Below, piece by piece: positions 1-11,306 of a stretch of DNA of 64,000 nt. The DNA lies in contig CATNEN010000038.1 of NCBI GenBank assembly GCA_950097015.1, positions 1,364,001-1,428,000 of the forward strand, read 5' to 3'. A program made the position numbers and the translations under genes. Within the stretch, counting starts at the first letter, position 1, and each line of letters opens with the position of its first letter. The notes below the pieces were generated by a model. That model was not told where the DNA came from. It saw only the letters and a program-made list of their open reading frames with translations, and searched no databases. The DNA comes from Macrostomum hystrix. Its lineage: Eukaryota > Platyhelminthes > Macrostomidae.

Positions 1-265
1 TTTGATATTTCTTCTTATTAATATTAATTCCTTGATATAATTATGGCTGAGCTGTAAACCAATAAGTTTACAGTTATCAATTGTAATATACGTCCTATCT
101 CTAAGTATGCTTGAATTTTTAATGGTATGTAAAATTATAACAAATTAAAGCTATGAATTATAACTTAATTAAGCAAGCCTAATATAGACTACCATTTGAA
201 GGACTTCACATTTTACGAGAAAGAAAATTGACTGCAGATCATATGCTTATTGCTATGGACTCATT
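1..265. other. AT-rich stretch without a recognisable gene
   Basis: The sequence is AT-rich with stop codons in all frames. I see no ORF, RNA gene or repeat here. It lies just before the 57-bp array. Confidence 0.6.
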
Positions 266-289
266 TTGCAAATCGTTTGCGGTAGGGAT

Positions 290-925
290 TGCTTAAACAT
301 ATCGATATGGAGCTGGTTGGGGGTATTGGCGGTAGATCAAAGGGACTGCATAAACAGATCGATCAGGGGTTGGTGGGGTTTTGGCGGTAGATCAAAGGGA
401 CTACATAAACAGATCGATATGGAGCTGGTTGGGGGTATTGGCGGTAGATCAAAGGGACTACATAAACAGATCGATATGGAGCTGGTTGGGGATATTGGCG
501 GTAGATCAAAGGGACTACATAAACAGATCGATATGGAGCTGGTTGGGGGTATTGGCGGTAGATCAAAGGGACTGCATAAACAGATCGATATGGAGCTGGT
601 TGGGGGTATTGGCGGTAGATCAAAGGGACTACATAAACAGATCGATATGGAGCTGGTTGGGGGTATTGGCGGGGTAGATCAAAGGGACTACATAAACAGA
701 TCGATATGGAGCTGGTTGGGGGTATTGGCGGGGTAGATCAAAGGGACTACATAAACAGATCGATATGGAGCTGGTTGGGGGTATTGGCGGTAGATCAAAG
801 GGACTACATAAACAGATCGATATGGAGCTGGTTGGGGGTATTGGCGGTAGATCAAAGGGACTACATAAACAGATCGATATGGAGCTGGTTGGGGGTATTG
901 GCGGTAGATCAAAGGGTGGTTTCAC
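290..925. repeat. 57-bp minisatellite, about 11 copies
   Basis: Head-to-tail copies of a 57-bp unit with the core AGATCGATATGGAGCTGG and GGGGGTATTGGCGGTAGATC. Two copies carry an extra G-containing insertion (GGCGGGGTAGATC). Because 57 is a multiple of three the array stays open in several frames on both strands, which creates artificial ORFs. It does not lie in a gene I can identify; it is downstream (3') of the minus-strand GPCR. Confidence 0.95.
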
Positions 926-961
926 ATTTTTAATTGGATTAGGTTTGATAAATAATATTTC

Positions 962-1178
962 CTGACTCCTGAACGCACGCACACAGAGACACCGTAAGCA
1001 GGCACCCACACAGGTGTGTACATCTTCTCTGGCTTTCTCATCGTCAGTCGATCAGTGTACACTTAAACTTTTTAAATACATAACAAGCCCCCAAAGCCAA
1101 GTAAATGTGGCCTCGCCGCGGAATCGAGCTCAGGGACCTTGGTGCGAGAGGCAAACAGCTTAAACTGCTCTGCTTCTA
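962..1178 (-). mobile_element. tRNA-derived SINE, family A, minus-strand copy
   Basis: On the minus strand this reads as a partial tRNA-like head (box B-like GAGCTCGATTCCGCGGCG), then TGGGGGCTTGT and the family tail with GTACACACCTGTGTGGG. The same order recurs at 11965, 13692 (inverted), 14292, 15818 (5' truncated), 22405 and 49980, which defines the family. The copy is diverged. Confidence 0.7.
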
Positions 1179-1223
1179 AAATAGACTAATTTAGGATCTG
1201 GGGTGGTAGATCAAATGGGCCTC

Positions 1224-4200
1224 TCAAATCTCAGTCTCCAGCAGCTCCAGGTCAGGCGGCAGTTCACAAACCGACTCCAACAGCTCAGCAGTTGGCAGCT
1301 GACGCCGTTTTGCTGCATTCTGAACTGCCGCAGCAGCCGCCGCCGCTGCAGTCGCTCCCGTAGAAGAGGCCGAAGTTGATCTTCGCTGCAGCAGTGATCG
1401 GAACTCGGACCTGAAGTTCTCGTTCAGCAGTCCGTAGAGCAGGGGATTGACGCAGGCGCTGATGAGCACGCAGAGCAGGCAGACGGACTGAGCTGCGGGC
1501 ACCGAGAACTCAACCCGGGCTGAGCGCAGTTCGCGCATCTCGTCCAGAAAATCGGACATTGCGTGCCGATGCTGCTGCTGCTGCTGATGCTGCTGGTGTG
1601 CAAGACCCGCTAGCCAGAGCTTGGCATCAGTGGCCAAGTTAAGCGAGCTCAGTGGCAGCCAGGAGACGCCGAAGAGCAGCGCGACCCCGCCCAGCAGGAG
1701 GTTCGCCCGGCGCTGGCGTCGCCGCTCAGCGAGCTGTCGCCTGGACGGGCGTCGCCTTAGACGCCGGCGAATGCGCCGATAGACGCAGAGCAGAACAGCC
1801 AGCGGCAGGGCGTACTGGACCCCGATGGTGGTGGCGCTGTACACCAGCTTCACGGCTCGCTCGGTCTGGTTCAGCGAGCGCTCCACGCATGCTAGACCGT
1901 CGCCATGGCTACCGCTGTCTCGGGCCATGGGATCGCGAGCCAAAGCTCCCAGCCAGAGCAGCGGGCTGGACATGAGGCAGGCCGTCAGCCACGTCAGCGG
2001 TATGGCGAGCTTGGCTCGGCGCAGGTCCAGACCCGGCCTGCTGTGAGTTGATACCGTCACCGCCTGAGTGTTTGGGAAGCGGCGCTTGTGTCTGTGGACT
2101 TGAGTGTTTTGGAAGCGGCGCTTGTGTCTGTGGACTTGAGTAATTTGGAAGCGGCGCTTGTGTCTGTGGACTTGAGTGTTTTGGAAGCGGCGCTTGTGTC
2201 TGTGGACTTGAGTGTTTGGGAAGCAGCGCTTGTGTCTGTGGACTTGAGTGTTTGGGAAGCGGCGCTGACATAAGATTCGATTCGGATGATAAGATTCGGA
2301 TAACAGGTGACTCACATTGTGATAAGATTCGGATAACAGGTGCCTCACCTTGGGATTAGATAGGGATAACAGGTGTCTCATTCTGTGATAAAATAGGGAT
2401 AACAGGTGACTCACCTTGGGATAAGATTCAGATAACAGGTGCCTCACCTTGGGATAAGATTCAGATAACAGGTGCCTCACCTTGGGATAAGATTCAGATA
2501 ACAGGTGCCTCACCTTGGGATTAGATAGGGATAACAGGTGACTCACCTTGGGATACGATGTGGGTAACAGGTGGCCCATAGGGATAAGATAGGTATAACA
2601 GCGATAAAGTAGGGATCATTTCGACAGTTTCCGAGGCTATCCTATTCGCCTCTAATTACCACAGTTGAGCTAGACAAAATGTGTCAGGGCAGCAACAGAA
2701 TCAGAACTTTGAGCTCAGCATATCAAAGCAGGCGACAGTCACTGATCTGTTCTGCCCTGTCCAATAGTTATTTCGAACTGTAGGAATTGGACAGTTCTGC
2801 CAGGATTCTCATCAAAAAGCAATTTTCGTGTCTAGATAATTATTGAAAGTAGCGAATTCAAAACGACTTCTCTGTGTCTACAAGATCTTTGCACTTTTAT
2901 CTTCAATCAGTTTGATACAGCGCTCTAAGAAATGCTAAAGAATAGCCCAGATGGACTAGCAATCCACTGAATAGACTAGCAATCCATTGAATAGACTAGC
3001 AATCCATTGAATAGACTAGCAATCCACTGAATAGACTAGTAATCCATTGAATAGACTAGCAATCCACTGAATAGTCTAGCAATCCACTGAATAGTCTAGC
3101 AATCCACTGAATAGTCTAGCAATCCATTGAATAGACTTTCAATCCACTGAATAGACTAGCAATCCACTGAATAGACTAGCAATCCAATGAATAGACTAGC
3201 AATCCACTGAATAGACTAGCAATCCACTGAATAGACTACATGTAGCGATGCAGTAAATAGACTAGCAATCCACCAGCCCAGGCTCACCCAGCATCTTTCG
3301 ATGGCGATGACAGTGACAGCGAAGGTTGATGCGTACAAGTTCAAGCCCGTCAAGGCATTGACAACTTTGCACACCGCTATGCCGTGGCCCCAGTTGACAT
3401 TGGAAAAGAACAGTCGGCGAATGTTCCAGGGCTGCGTCAGGGCGCAGAGGGTGAAGTCGGACATCGCCAGGTTCAGCACCAGCAGGTTCGCCGCGGTTCT
3501 CATTCGCGGATTCCTTAGCACTGCGGCGATGACGGCGGCGTTGCCGATTGCTCCGAGTGTCATGAGGCAGAGGAACAGGGCCAGGAGGGGTCGCAAAGAG
3601 TGCAAATCGGCGTCGTGCTGCTGACGCGACTCCAGCAGCAGCTGTTCGAAGTGGCCGACGATGGCCGTCTCGTTCACGCAGCTCAGGAACTGCATGATCG
3701 GCCGAATGCTGAACGGCTCCCTGCGCTTCAGATGTGAGACAGCAGGTATGGGAGCTATTTGCCTACCTGCTTTTGCCTGGCGACTGTCGCCGCCTATTCG
3801 ATCTGTCACTATCCTTGGATCTGTCAATCTCCTTGGATCTCTCACTCTCCTTAGATCTATCACTCTCCTTGGATCTGTCACTCTCCTCGGATCTGTCACT
3901 ATCCTTGGATCTGTCACTCCCATTGGATCTGTCACTCCCCTTGTTTCTGTCACTATCATTGTATCTGTCACTATCATTGGATCTGTCACTCTCCTTGGAT
4001 CTGTCACTCTTCTCGGATCTTTCACTATCCTTGGATCTGTCACTCTCCTTGGATCTGTCACTCTCCTTGGATCTGTCACTCTCCTTGGATCTGTCACTCA
4101 CCTTGGATCTGTCACTCTCCTTGGATCTGTCACTCACCTTGGATCTGTCACTCACCTTGGATCCGTCACTCACCTTGGATCTGTCACTCACCTTGGATCT

Positions 4201-4464
4201 GTCACTCTCCCCGGATCTGTCACTCTCCTTGGATCTGTCACTTTCCTTTGCTCTGTCACTCTCCCATCGATCACATATGGCTGTCTGTCACACTCTTATC
4301 TAACCGTTCACGTGTCAAACTGTCGAATCTAAAACTCTGCTACGCAAGTCCAAGCCATTAAAAAGCCCAGCCAGTGTCACCTGCAGAAATTTGGTGCAGG
4401 TCGAGTTGTCGGCGAGATCAAACAGCCAGAAGTCCTCAAGACTGTGCGATGCTGCCTGCTTCAT
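1224..4464 (-). CDS. Class A GPCR, neuropeptide F/Y receptor-like (three exons)
   Basis: Proposed CDS: complement(join(1224..2063, 3288..3725, 4381..4464)), 453 aa, all junctions phase 0 with GT-AG. Exon 1 gives an N-terminal extracellular stretch with an N-glycosylation site (NST). Exon 2 carries TM1-TM3: GN in TM1, LNLAMSD in TM2, the conserved Cys before TM3 and an ERC motif in place of DRY. Exon 3 carries TM4-TM7, a very basic third loop, WLPLSSLNL in TM6, and NPLLYGLLNENFRSEFR at the end of TM7. The last motif and TM6 resemble NPF/NPY receptors, so a peptide ligand and G-protein signalling at the plasma membrane are likely. Oddities: a polyQ/His run in extracellular loop 3, a polyalanine run in the tail, and both introns filled with minisatellites. 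A splice acceptor-like TTCTTTCTAG lies about 47 nt before the ATG, so a 5' UTR intron or trans-splicing is possible. The ligand class is inferred. Confidence 0.85.
2064..2275. repeat. 36-bp minisatellite abutting a 3' splice site
   Basis: About six copies of a 36-bp unit (core GGAAGCGGCGCTTGTGTC). It lies in intron 2 of the minus-strand GPCR. In the sense of that gene each unit ends CACTCAAG, and the last, variant copy reads CACTCAG, which is the splice acceptor used by exon 3. Confidence 0.95.
2280..2600. repeat. 33-bp minisatellite in GPCR intron 2
   Basis: About nine copies of a 33-bp unit (core GATAACAGGTGCCTCACCTT), with GATTCGGAT, GATTCAGAT and GATAGGGAT variants alternating. It follows the 36-bp array in the same intron. 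Confidence 0.92.
2945..3270. repeat. 20-bp minisatellite (GACTAGCAATCCA family)
   Basis: About 16 copies of AATCCACTGAATAGACTAGC in GPCR intron 2, ending about 20 nt from the 5' splice site of that intron. The same 20-mer forms the array at 9520-9960, and a related word in the opposite orientation is in the array at 8130-8990. Confidence 0.95.
3795..4275. repeat. 18-bp minisatellite in GPCR intron 1
   Basis: About 26 copies of GGATCTGTCACTCTCCTT. In the sense of the host gene the unit contains AGTGACAGAT, which resembles the intron's own 5' splice site (GTGACA). Eighteen is a multiple of three, so long false ORFs appear on both strands. Confidence 0.95.
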
Positions 4465-4960
4465 TTCGGATCCTGCTTGACAAATCCACTGATCTTCGAT
4501 GCCTAGAAAGAATTTTAATGAGAAAATAGTTCATATCACTTCTGTATCAACGCCAGTTGAATTTAGGGATAATTTGTTTATCTAAGTCAAAACTGATTCT
4601 CTGCCATTGGTCAGACATTGCCATTGGATGAACTCCGCTGCTAGAATTCATATAATTATTTTCAGACTTTTGGTCAGTGGAACTTTTTTCAAACCGTGTC
4701 ACAAAACAAAAATTTGTGAGTCTTTTATTCAAGACTTGAAAATTTCTCTCTAAAGAAGTTATTTTGTAAGAACAAAAGAAATTTAGTGAATAATGAAGCC
4801 TTTTCAGCAACAAATATGAAATCAATTGCAGCTTTTCGGATTTTCGTCCATGAACCCGAAAACCATCGCAATAGTCGGACTTTTCAGGAAAAAGATTTCG
4901 GGTTGCGAATAAATAGAATTTTCAATTTTAGTTATACAAATTGTTTAGTTCAATTTATTA
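4465..4960. other. Spacer with degenerate dispersed repeat, no gene
   Basis: AT-rich spacer upstream of the NPF-like receptor. The words GATTTTCGTCCATGAACCCG and GGACTTTTCAGG look like decayed transposon sequence. I see no coding region. Confidence 0.4.
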
Positions 4961-4964
4961 AATC

Positions 4965-5730
4965 CTTTAGCAGTTGCCCAATCACTCCTGTATCACATGG
5001 ATCACACCCAATCACTCCTGTATCACATGTATCACACCCAATCACTCCTGTATCACATGTATCACACCCAATCACTCCTGTATCACACGAGTCACACCCA
5101 ATCACTCCTGTACAACTTGGATCACACCCAATCACTCCTGTTTCACTCGGATCACACATAGTCACTCCTGTTTCACTCGGATCACACATAGTCACTCCTG
5201 TTTCACTCGGATCACACATAGTCACTCCTGTATCACATGGATCACACCCAATCACTCCTGTTTCACTCGGATCACACATAGTCACTCCTGTTTCACTCGG
5301 ATCACACATAGTCACTCCTGTATCACATGGATCACACCCAATCACTCCTGTATCATATGGATCACACCCAATCACTCCTGTATCACATGGATCAGACCCA
5401 ATCACTCCTGTATCACATGGATCACACCTAATCACTCCTGTATCACATGTATCACACCCAATCACTCCTGTATCACATGGATCACACCCAATCACTCCTG
5501 TATCACATGTATCACACCCAATCACTCCTGTATCATATGGATCACACCCAATCACTCCTGTATCACATGTATCACACCCAATCACTCCTGTATCATATGG
5601 ATCACACCCAATCACTCCTGTATCACATGGATCACACCCAATCACTCCTGTATCATATGGATCACACCCAATCACTCCTGTATCACATGGATCACACCCA
5701 ATCACTCCTGTATCACTCCGATCCCAACCC
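4965..5730. repeat. 30-bp minisatellite, about 25 copies
   Basis: Units with the core ATCACTCCTGTATCACATGG followed by ATCACACCCA. TTTCACTCGG variants cluster in the first half and ATCATATGG variants in the second. Intergenic. Its 30-bp period keeps every frame open on both strands; no protein is inferred. Confidence 0.96.
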
Positions 5731-5739
5731 GGGGTTTAT

Positions 5740-5910
5740 ACTAATCCGAAAGGATCCCATTCGGTTTGGGAACTATAGTGAAGTTGGCAGTGGGTATTTG
5801 ATATTCACACTGCACGTAATTTGCTTTGAAACATGCTTACAGCTTACTAGCGTCAATCTAAATTCTTTCTTAGATCCATATTCGACATTCGATCTGACTG
5901 GGGTCCCATG
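5740..5910. repeat. Dispersed repeat, inverted relative to the copy at 10340-10440
   Basis: CGGTTTGGGAACT, AAGTTGGCAGTGGGTATTTG and TGCTTACAGCTTACTAGCGTC occur here. Their reverse complements occur in reversed order at about 10340-10440. Shorter pieces (CAAATACCCACTGCCGACCT) recur near 37370. This looks like a decayed interspersed element. Confidence 0.7.
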
Positions 5911-6254
5911 AGCCTGTATCCAAAGGACTAAGAGAATATTATATTTAATTAATCTCACTGAATTGACTTTTAATTAAGCCTATCTGCCAGTGCTTAACGT
6001 TCTTTGTAATTCATTTGGCTCTGTTATCGTTTCGTGCGTTGCCCAGTGCCTTGGGAGTTAAGTAGAAATTGATTTTGGATTATTTTAAGAGAACTTTATC
6101 GCTTATCTGAATTTTGCAATCTAAAAAAGCTGTACTCTTAGATTGTGAATTGAGCAGGTTTAAGAATTGGGCTCAAATGCCAAAGAATTGAGAATTTGAT
6201 ATTGTACAGAAAGTTGCTAAGGAAATTCTAGGGCCAGTTTCGAAAGTAATTTTA

Positions 6255-6845
6255 GCACTTTTCTAGGGTAAGTGATTCTATATCCAGTTGCTAAGGTGAT
6301 TCTATGGCTGGTTGCTAAGGTGATTCTATATCCAGTTGCTAAGGTGATTCTATGGCTGGTTGCTAAGGTGATTCTATGGCTGGTTGCTAAGGTGATTCTA
6401 TATCCAGTTGCTAAGGTGATTCTATTGGTGGTTGCTAAGGTGATTCTATATCCAGTTGCTAAGGTGATTCTGTGGCTGGTTGCTAAGGTGATTTTATGGC
6501 TGGTTGCTATGGTGATTCTATGGCTGGTTGCTAAGGTGATTCTATATCCAGTTGCTAAGGTGATTCTATGGCTGGTTGCTAAGGTGATTCTATATCCAGT
6601 TGCTAAGGTGATTCTATGGCTGGTTGCTAAGGTGATTCTATATCCAGTTGCTAAGGTGATTCTATGGCTGGTTGCTAAGGTGATTCTGTGGCTGGTTGCT
6701 AAGGTGATTCTATATCCAGTTGCTAAGGTGATTTTATGGCTGGTTGCCAAGGTGATTCTACGGCTGGTTGCCAAGGTGATTTTATGGCTGGTTTCTATGG
6801 TGATTCTATCGCCGGTTGCTAAGTTGATTCTATGGCTTGTTTTTT
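6255..6845. repeat. 24-bp minisatellite with alternating subtypes
   Basis: About 24 copies of GGTGATTCTATGGCTGGTTG-CTAA alternating with GGTGATTCTATATCCAGTTG-CTAA, so a 48-bp higher-order period is visible in places. Intergenic between the two GPCR genes. Confidence 0.95.
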
Positions 6846-7290
6846 TTTATAAAGTTTTTCTATGACAATAATATAGGCATAGCCTTTTAATTATCTTTTG
6901 CAGTATGGATAGATATTTGTGCAAATCTATGCGAGATTTATTAGAATACTACTATCCCTGTGTGAGTACTGTATGCAGGGGTACCAAATGAAGACTTGTA
7001 GCGTCATCGGGAATTATCACCGAGTCATAATGTCCTAGTATCCTGAGATAATTAAATCCCCAATGTCCTTGATCAGGCAAGCTGAGCCAATTCATTCGCG
7101 CCAATATTTTCATTTTCCCTAAAACCCCTCGTCCCTCCGTGCCGTGTTTTCTCAACGGTCCGCTGAATTGTTCCTATCTCCATAGCAACGACCACGGGCA
7201 CCAAGGTAAACATCGCTGTAGCAAGTCTTTCGCCAGGCCATCAATCAATTATATTTTCATTCCCAGCCCTCCAGGATAATCAAATCCGGC

Positions 7291-7297
7291 TATAAAA
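7291..7297 (+). promoter_or_regulatory. TATA box upstream of the plus-strand GPCR
   Basis: TATAAAA in a GC-containing context, 42 nt before the ATG at 7339. A start site about 30 nt downstream would leave a very short 5' UTR. Position and sequence fit a core promoter; no experimental support. Confidence 0.5.
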
Positions 7298-7338
7298 TTC
7301 CCCTCGACCTGCCTTCCATCCGGCAGAAAGGCCCAGCG

Positions 7339-9504
7339 ATGTCTGTCGCGTCATTGACTACCGAATCGGAGCGTTCGTTGCGCGTGGCCCTTGGCGTGGC
7401 CCAGATTCCGGTGTTGCTAGGCGGCCTGTGCCTCAACAGTTTCCTCATTGCTTTCACAATTCGCAGCCGAATCGGCAGCCCGACTTGCAATTCGCTGATG
7501 CGCTGGAATGCCGTCTTCGACATTGGCGTGATGCTCAGCCACTTGGCAACCGTCCAGCTGCCGCTGGTGCCGAAGCCGCTGCCGGCAGATCTGGCGTTGT
7601 GGCGACTCTACTGCGGCATCGTCTACAGCCAGATGATCTTCTGGCTGTTCGTGAATGCCAGCACCTACTCGCTGGTCAGCCTCTCCGTGGAGCGCTGCCT
7701 CTGCCTCAGCGCGCCATTCTGGTACCGCTTGAAGCTAGGCCGGCTGCGCCTGCTGCTGTTCGCCCTGCCTGTACTGTCCAGTGTGCCGGTGAATCTGCCC
7801 TTCTCACTGCTCAGCACCGCGGCTGTGCCTGTGGCTATTGACACGGGAAACAATGCGACACTGGCCTACAGGTACTTGAATTACCTGTACCATCAGGACT
7901 TTCTAACCGACAAATGCTGCAGTCTTCCTGCTTTTTGTAAAGGCCTTCAAATATTGCGACTTCAAACAAAACTGATTGCGGTACTTTTAAAGCAATATTC
8001 AAAACGGAGCGATTAACAAATTGCTCTCTTTGAAATCCGAGACAGTCTGCGTGAATAATCGAACTGCCAAACTGAATGCAAAGCCGAGCCAAGCAAGACT
8101 TTGAGACCTTTGAGACCTTTGCGCTATTATAGTATAAAATAGAATGGATCGCTAGTCTATCCTCATTGATTAAGAAATAGAATGGATCGCTAGTCTATCC
8201 TCATTGATTAAGAAATAGAATGGATCGCTAGTCTATCCTCATTGATTAAGAAATAGAATGGATCGCTAGTCTATCCTCATTGATTAAGATATAGAATGGA
8301 TCGCTAGTCTATCCTCATTGATTAAGATATAGAATGGATCGCTAGTCTATCCTCATTGATTAAGAAATAGAATGGATTGCTAGTCTATCCTCATTGATTA
8401 AGATATAGAATGGATCGCTAGTCTATCCTCATTGATTAAGAAATAGAATGGATTGCTAGTCTATCCTCATTGATTAAGATATAGAATGGATCGCTAGTCT
8501 ATCCTCATTGATTAAGATATAGAATGGATCGCTAGTCTATCCTGATTGATTAAGAAATAGAATGGATCGCTAGTCTATCCTCATTGATTAAGATATAGAA
8601 TGGATTGCTAGTCTATCCTCATTGATTAAGATATAGAATGGATCGCTAGTCTATCCTCATTGATTAAGATATAGAATGGATCGCTAGTCTATCCTCATTG
8701 ATTAAGATATAGAATGGATCGCTAGTCTATCCTCATTGATTAAGAAATAGAATGGATTGCTAGTCTATCCTCATTGATTAAGATATAGAATGGATCGCTA
8801 GTCTATCCTCATTGATTAAGATATAGAATGGATCGCTAGTCTATCCTCATTGATTAAGAAATAGAATGGATTGCTAGTCTATCCTCATTGATTAAGATAT
8901 AGAATGGATCGCTAGTCTATCCTCATTGATTAAGAAATAGAGTGGATCGCTAGTCTATCCTCATTGATTAAGGAACAGAACGAGTTGCTAGTCAATCAGT
9001 ATCAACCGACGCCGCACATCCCGCAGGTGCGCCAATTTCAATGCGTCCTCATTTTTGTTGACGGCATTCGGAGCGGCAAACTTCGTCACAATCTGGCTTC
9101 TACCGCTGACTGCCATGCTGGTGGCACATGCTGTCACGGTGAGCTCGATCCGTAACGGTGGCAACCTGCCCGCCGTCACAGCCGGACCTTCAGCGCACGA
9201 CCGTCGGGCAAGCATCGTGTCGCAGGCGACCGCCCGGCTGTCCAGGGCCATCGCTGCCTCGTGCGGCCTATACTCCCTGCTCCACAGCTTCAATGCCGTT
9301 AGCTTCATGTGGAGAAATTTGAAAAACTCGGACCTGCCGCTGACTGGAAGCTCCGGGATCGACAGCCTTCTGGCCCGGCTGTTCTACCCGATGCTGGTGG
9401 CATTGAACAGCGTGGCGAATCCGCTGCTCTTCCTGCTGATGCTGCCGGACTTTCGCAGCTTTGCCAGCCGGCTCGGATGCAGAACTGACACGGCTGCGGC
9501 GTGA
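7339..9504 (+). CDS. Orphan class A GPCR (two exons)
   Basis: Proposed CDS: join(7339..7871, 9027..9504), 336 aa. The junction is phase 2 (CTACAG|GTACTT and CCCGCAG|GTGC). Exon 1 gives TM1 (LLGGLCLNSFLIAFTI), TM2 with D in FDIGVML, the Cys before TM3, TM3 ending VERC in place of DRY, and TM4. Exon 2 gives TM5 after an NAS glycosylation site, a short third loop, TM6, and TM7 with NPLLFLLMLPDF replacing NPxxY. The seven-helix pattern is clear but the ligand cannot be named; the sequence is not a paralogue of the receptor at 1224-4464. The whole intron is a 38-bp array. A TATA box lies 42 nt upstream of the ATG. Confidence 0.8.
8130..8990. repeat. 38-bp minisatellite filling a GPCR intron
   Basis: About 22 copies with core GGATCGCTAGTCTATCCTCA, followed by TTGATTAAGAAATAGAAT or the TTAAGATATAGAAT variant. 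The array occupies most of the 1155-bp intron and ends about 35 nt before the acceptor. GCTAGTCTAT is the reverse complement of ATAGACTAGC in the 20-bp arrays at 2945 and 9520. Confidence 0.95.
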
Positions 9505-9519
9505 TGTGGGCGACTGGCT

Positions 9520-9960
9520 GGTAATCCATTGAATAGACTAGCAATCCATTGAATAGACTAGCAATCCATTGAATAGACTAGCAATCTATTGATTAGACTA
9601 GCAATGCACTGAATAGACTAGCAATCCACTGAATAGTCAAGCAATCCACTGAGTAGACTAGCAATCTATTGATTAGACTAGCAATGCACTGAGTAGACTA
9701 GCAATCCACTGAGTAGACTAGCAATCCACTGAGTAGACTAGCAATCCACTGAATAGACTAGCAATCCACTGAGTAGACTAGCAATCCACTGAATAGACTA
9801 GCAATCCACTGAATAGACTAGCAATCCACTGAATAGACTAGCAATCCACTGAATAGACTAGCAATCCACTGAATAGACTAGCAATCCACTGAATAGACTA
9901 GCAATCCACTGAGTAGACTAGCAATCCATTGAATAGACTAGCAATCCACCGAATAAAGTA
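9520..9960. repeat. 20-bp minisatellite (GACTAGCAATCCA family), second site
   Basis: About 22 copies of AATCCACTGAATAGACTAGC starting about 20 nt after the stop codon of the plus-strand GPCR. The consensus is that of the array at 2945-3270. Confidence 0.95.
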
Positions 9961-9964
9961 TTAA

Positions 9965-11300
9965 TCTACCAAAATACTGAACTAATCTGTCCGATGAATG
10001 TCCGTCTGTTTTAACCTTCAATATTCTTGACTGATATACTTTTTGATTGGCATTGATTTTTTCCTGGCACATCAGAAACCATGTCTCCCTATGTTGGTGT
10101 ACTTGCAATCGATTGCTATGTAAATACTCAGCATGAGATCATAATTTACCATTTCAGTGCAACTTGCTCTAACATTCTGTCTGGCGATCAATCTATTGCT
10201 GATTTCGTGATGCCTATAAGTTTACAAATGATTTCTACTATATTTTTCTTGCAAACTGTTACTATCATACATAAATATTTCTTTTCTTGCGGAGTACGCG
10301 ACGCAACACGTAAATTTACTCAATTGATTGAATAATTGATTGACGCTAGTAAGCATGTTTCCAAGCGAATTACGTGCTGTGCGAATATCAAATACCCACT
10401 GCCAACTTCACAAAGTTCCCAAACCGGATATCCGATTTTCGTGAAGGTCAAGCATATGGATCAAACTTTTTCGCCCTTAACGATGAACTTTCAATGCCAT
10501 CCGATGTCAATATATTCAGCAATTCTTGTCCAAGATGCTCGTGACCAGGACAACTAACAATGATTCTGTTTAAACCTCTAAGGCGAGTTCATATTCGGTC
10601 TATAACATGCTAATTAACCATGAAATCAATGCAATTTTGTAGTTTTAGCCACTTAACACGTTGAATATCTCGACGGCGCCGAAGTTCTGGAAGTTGTTTC
10701 ACTGGATAGAGCGTAAAATTCAAGCTGGGTCCTCAATTTTCCTGGCGTTTGGTTTAAACGGTAAGTGCGGATATGTCCAGAAATAGACTTTGATTTATAA
10801 CCAGTTCGCGTTTAATTAGCAGTCGAATGTTTAAGAATATTAATAAACTTAAATCATTAACACAACAGTAATTAAAACATAAAACATGCCAGCTAATATT
10901 AATATTTATTTGAAGAAAAGGTCAATAATTTATTTTAGCTTTTTAATAATTCCTAAGACTTGGTTTGTTAAAATGTGTCAAAGTGAATAATATAATTTTT
11001 AATCAGTAAAATAAATTCCGAGATAACAAAACTAACAGAATTTTTGGCATTTTTACTGTAAAAAGGAATTTCGATTTTTAAGGTAGATATTTTGTTTCTT
11101 TTAAATAAAATTATGAATCCCACCGAAGTGAGGTAAAAACACAAAACATAAATATTCTTTCATCCATTTTTGTTTTTAATTAGTCAGCTGCAACGGTATA
11201 CCTAAATGTGTAATTAATTTTAATATAAAACTATCTTACTGGTCAAAGTTTATCAATGACAAATAGTCCATGCTATTAATATCGCTATGGTTTATGACAA
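9965..11300. other. Gene-free AT-rich spacer with decayed repeats
   Basis: Contains the inverted partner of the 5740-5910 repeat at about 10340-10440. Also holds a dispersed word (TTGAATATCTCGACGGC at about 10661) that recurs near 16925. The ORFs at 10081 and 10336 do not look like proteins. The rest is AT-rich with no gene visible. Confidence 0.55.
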
Positions 11301-11306
11301 TAAACC

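Noticed and set aside
3216-4097. GPCR exon read together with Val-Thr-Asp-Pro-Arg repeats as one protein.
   Set aside because: The repeats are the intron 1 array; the exon at 4381-4464 gives a proper N-terminus in phase.
4786-5911. 330-codon ORF with His-Pro-Ile-Thr-Pro repeats.
   Set aside because: 30-bp array open on both strands, with no start context, signal or flanking domain.
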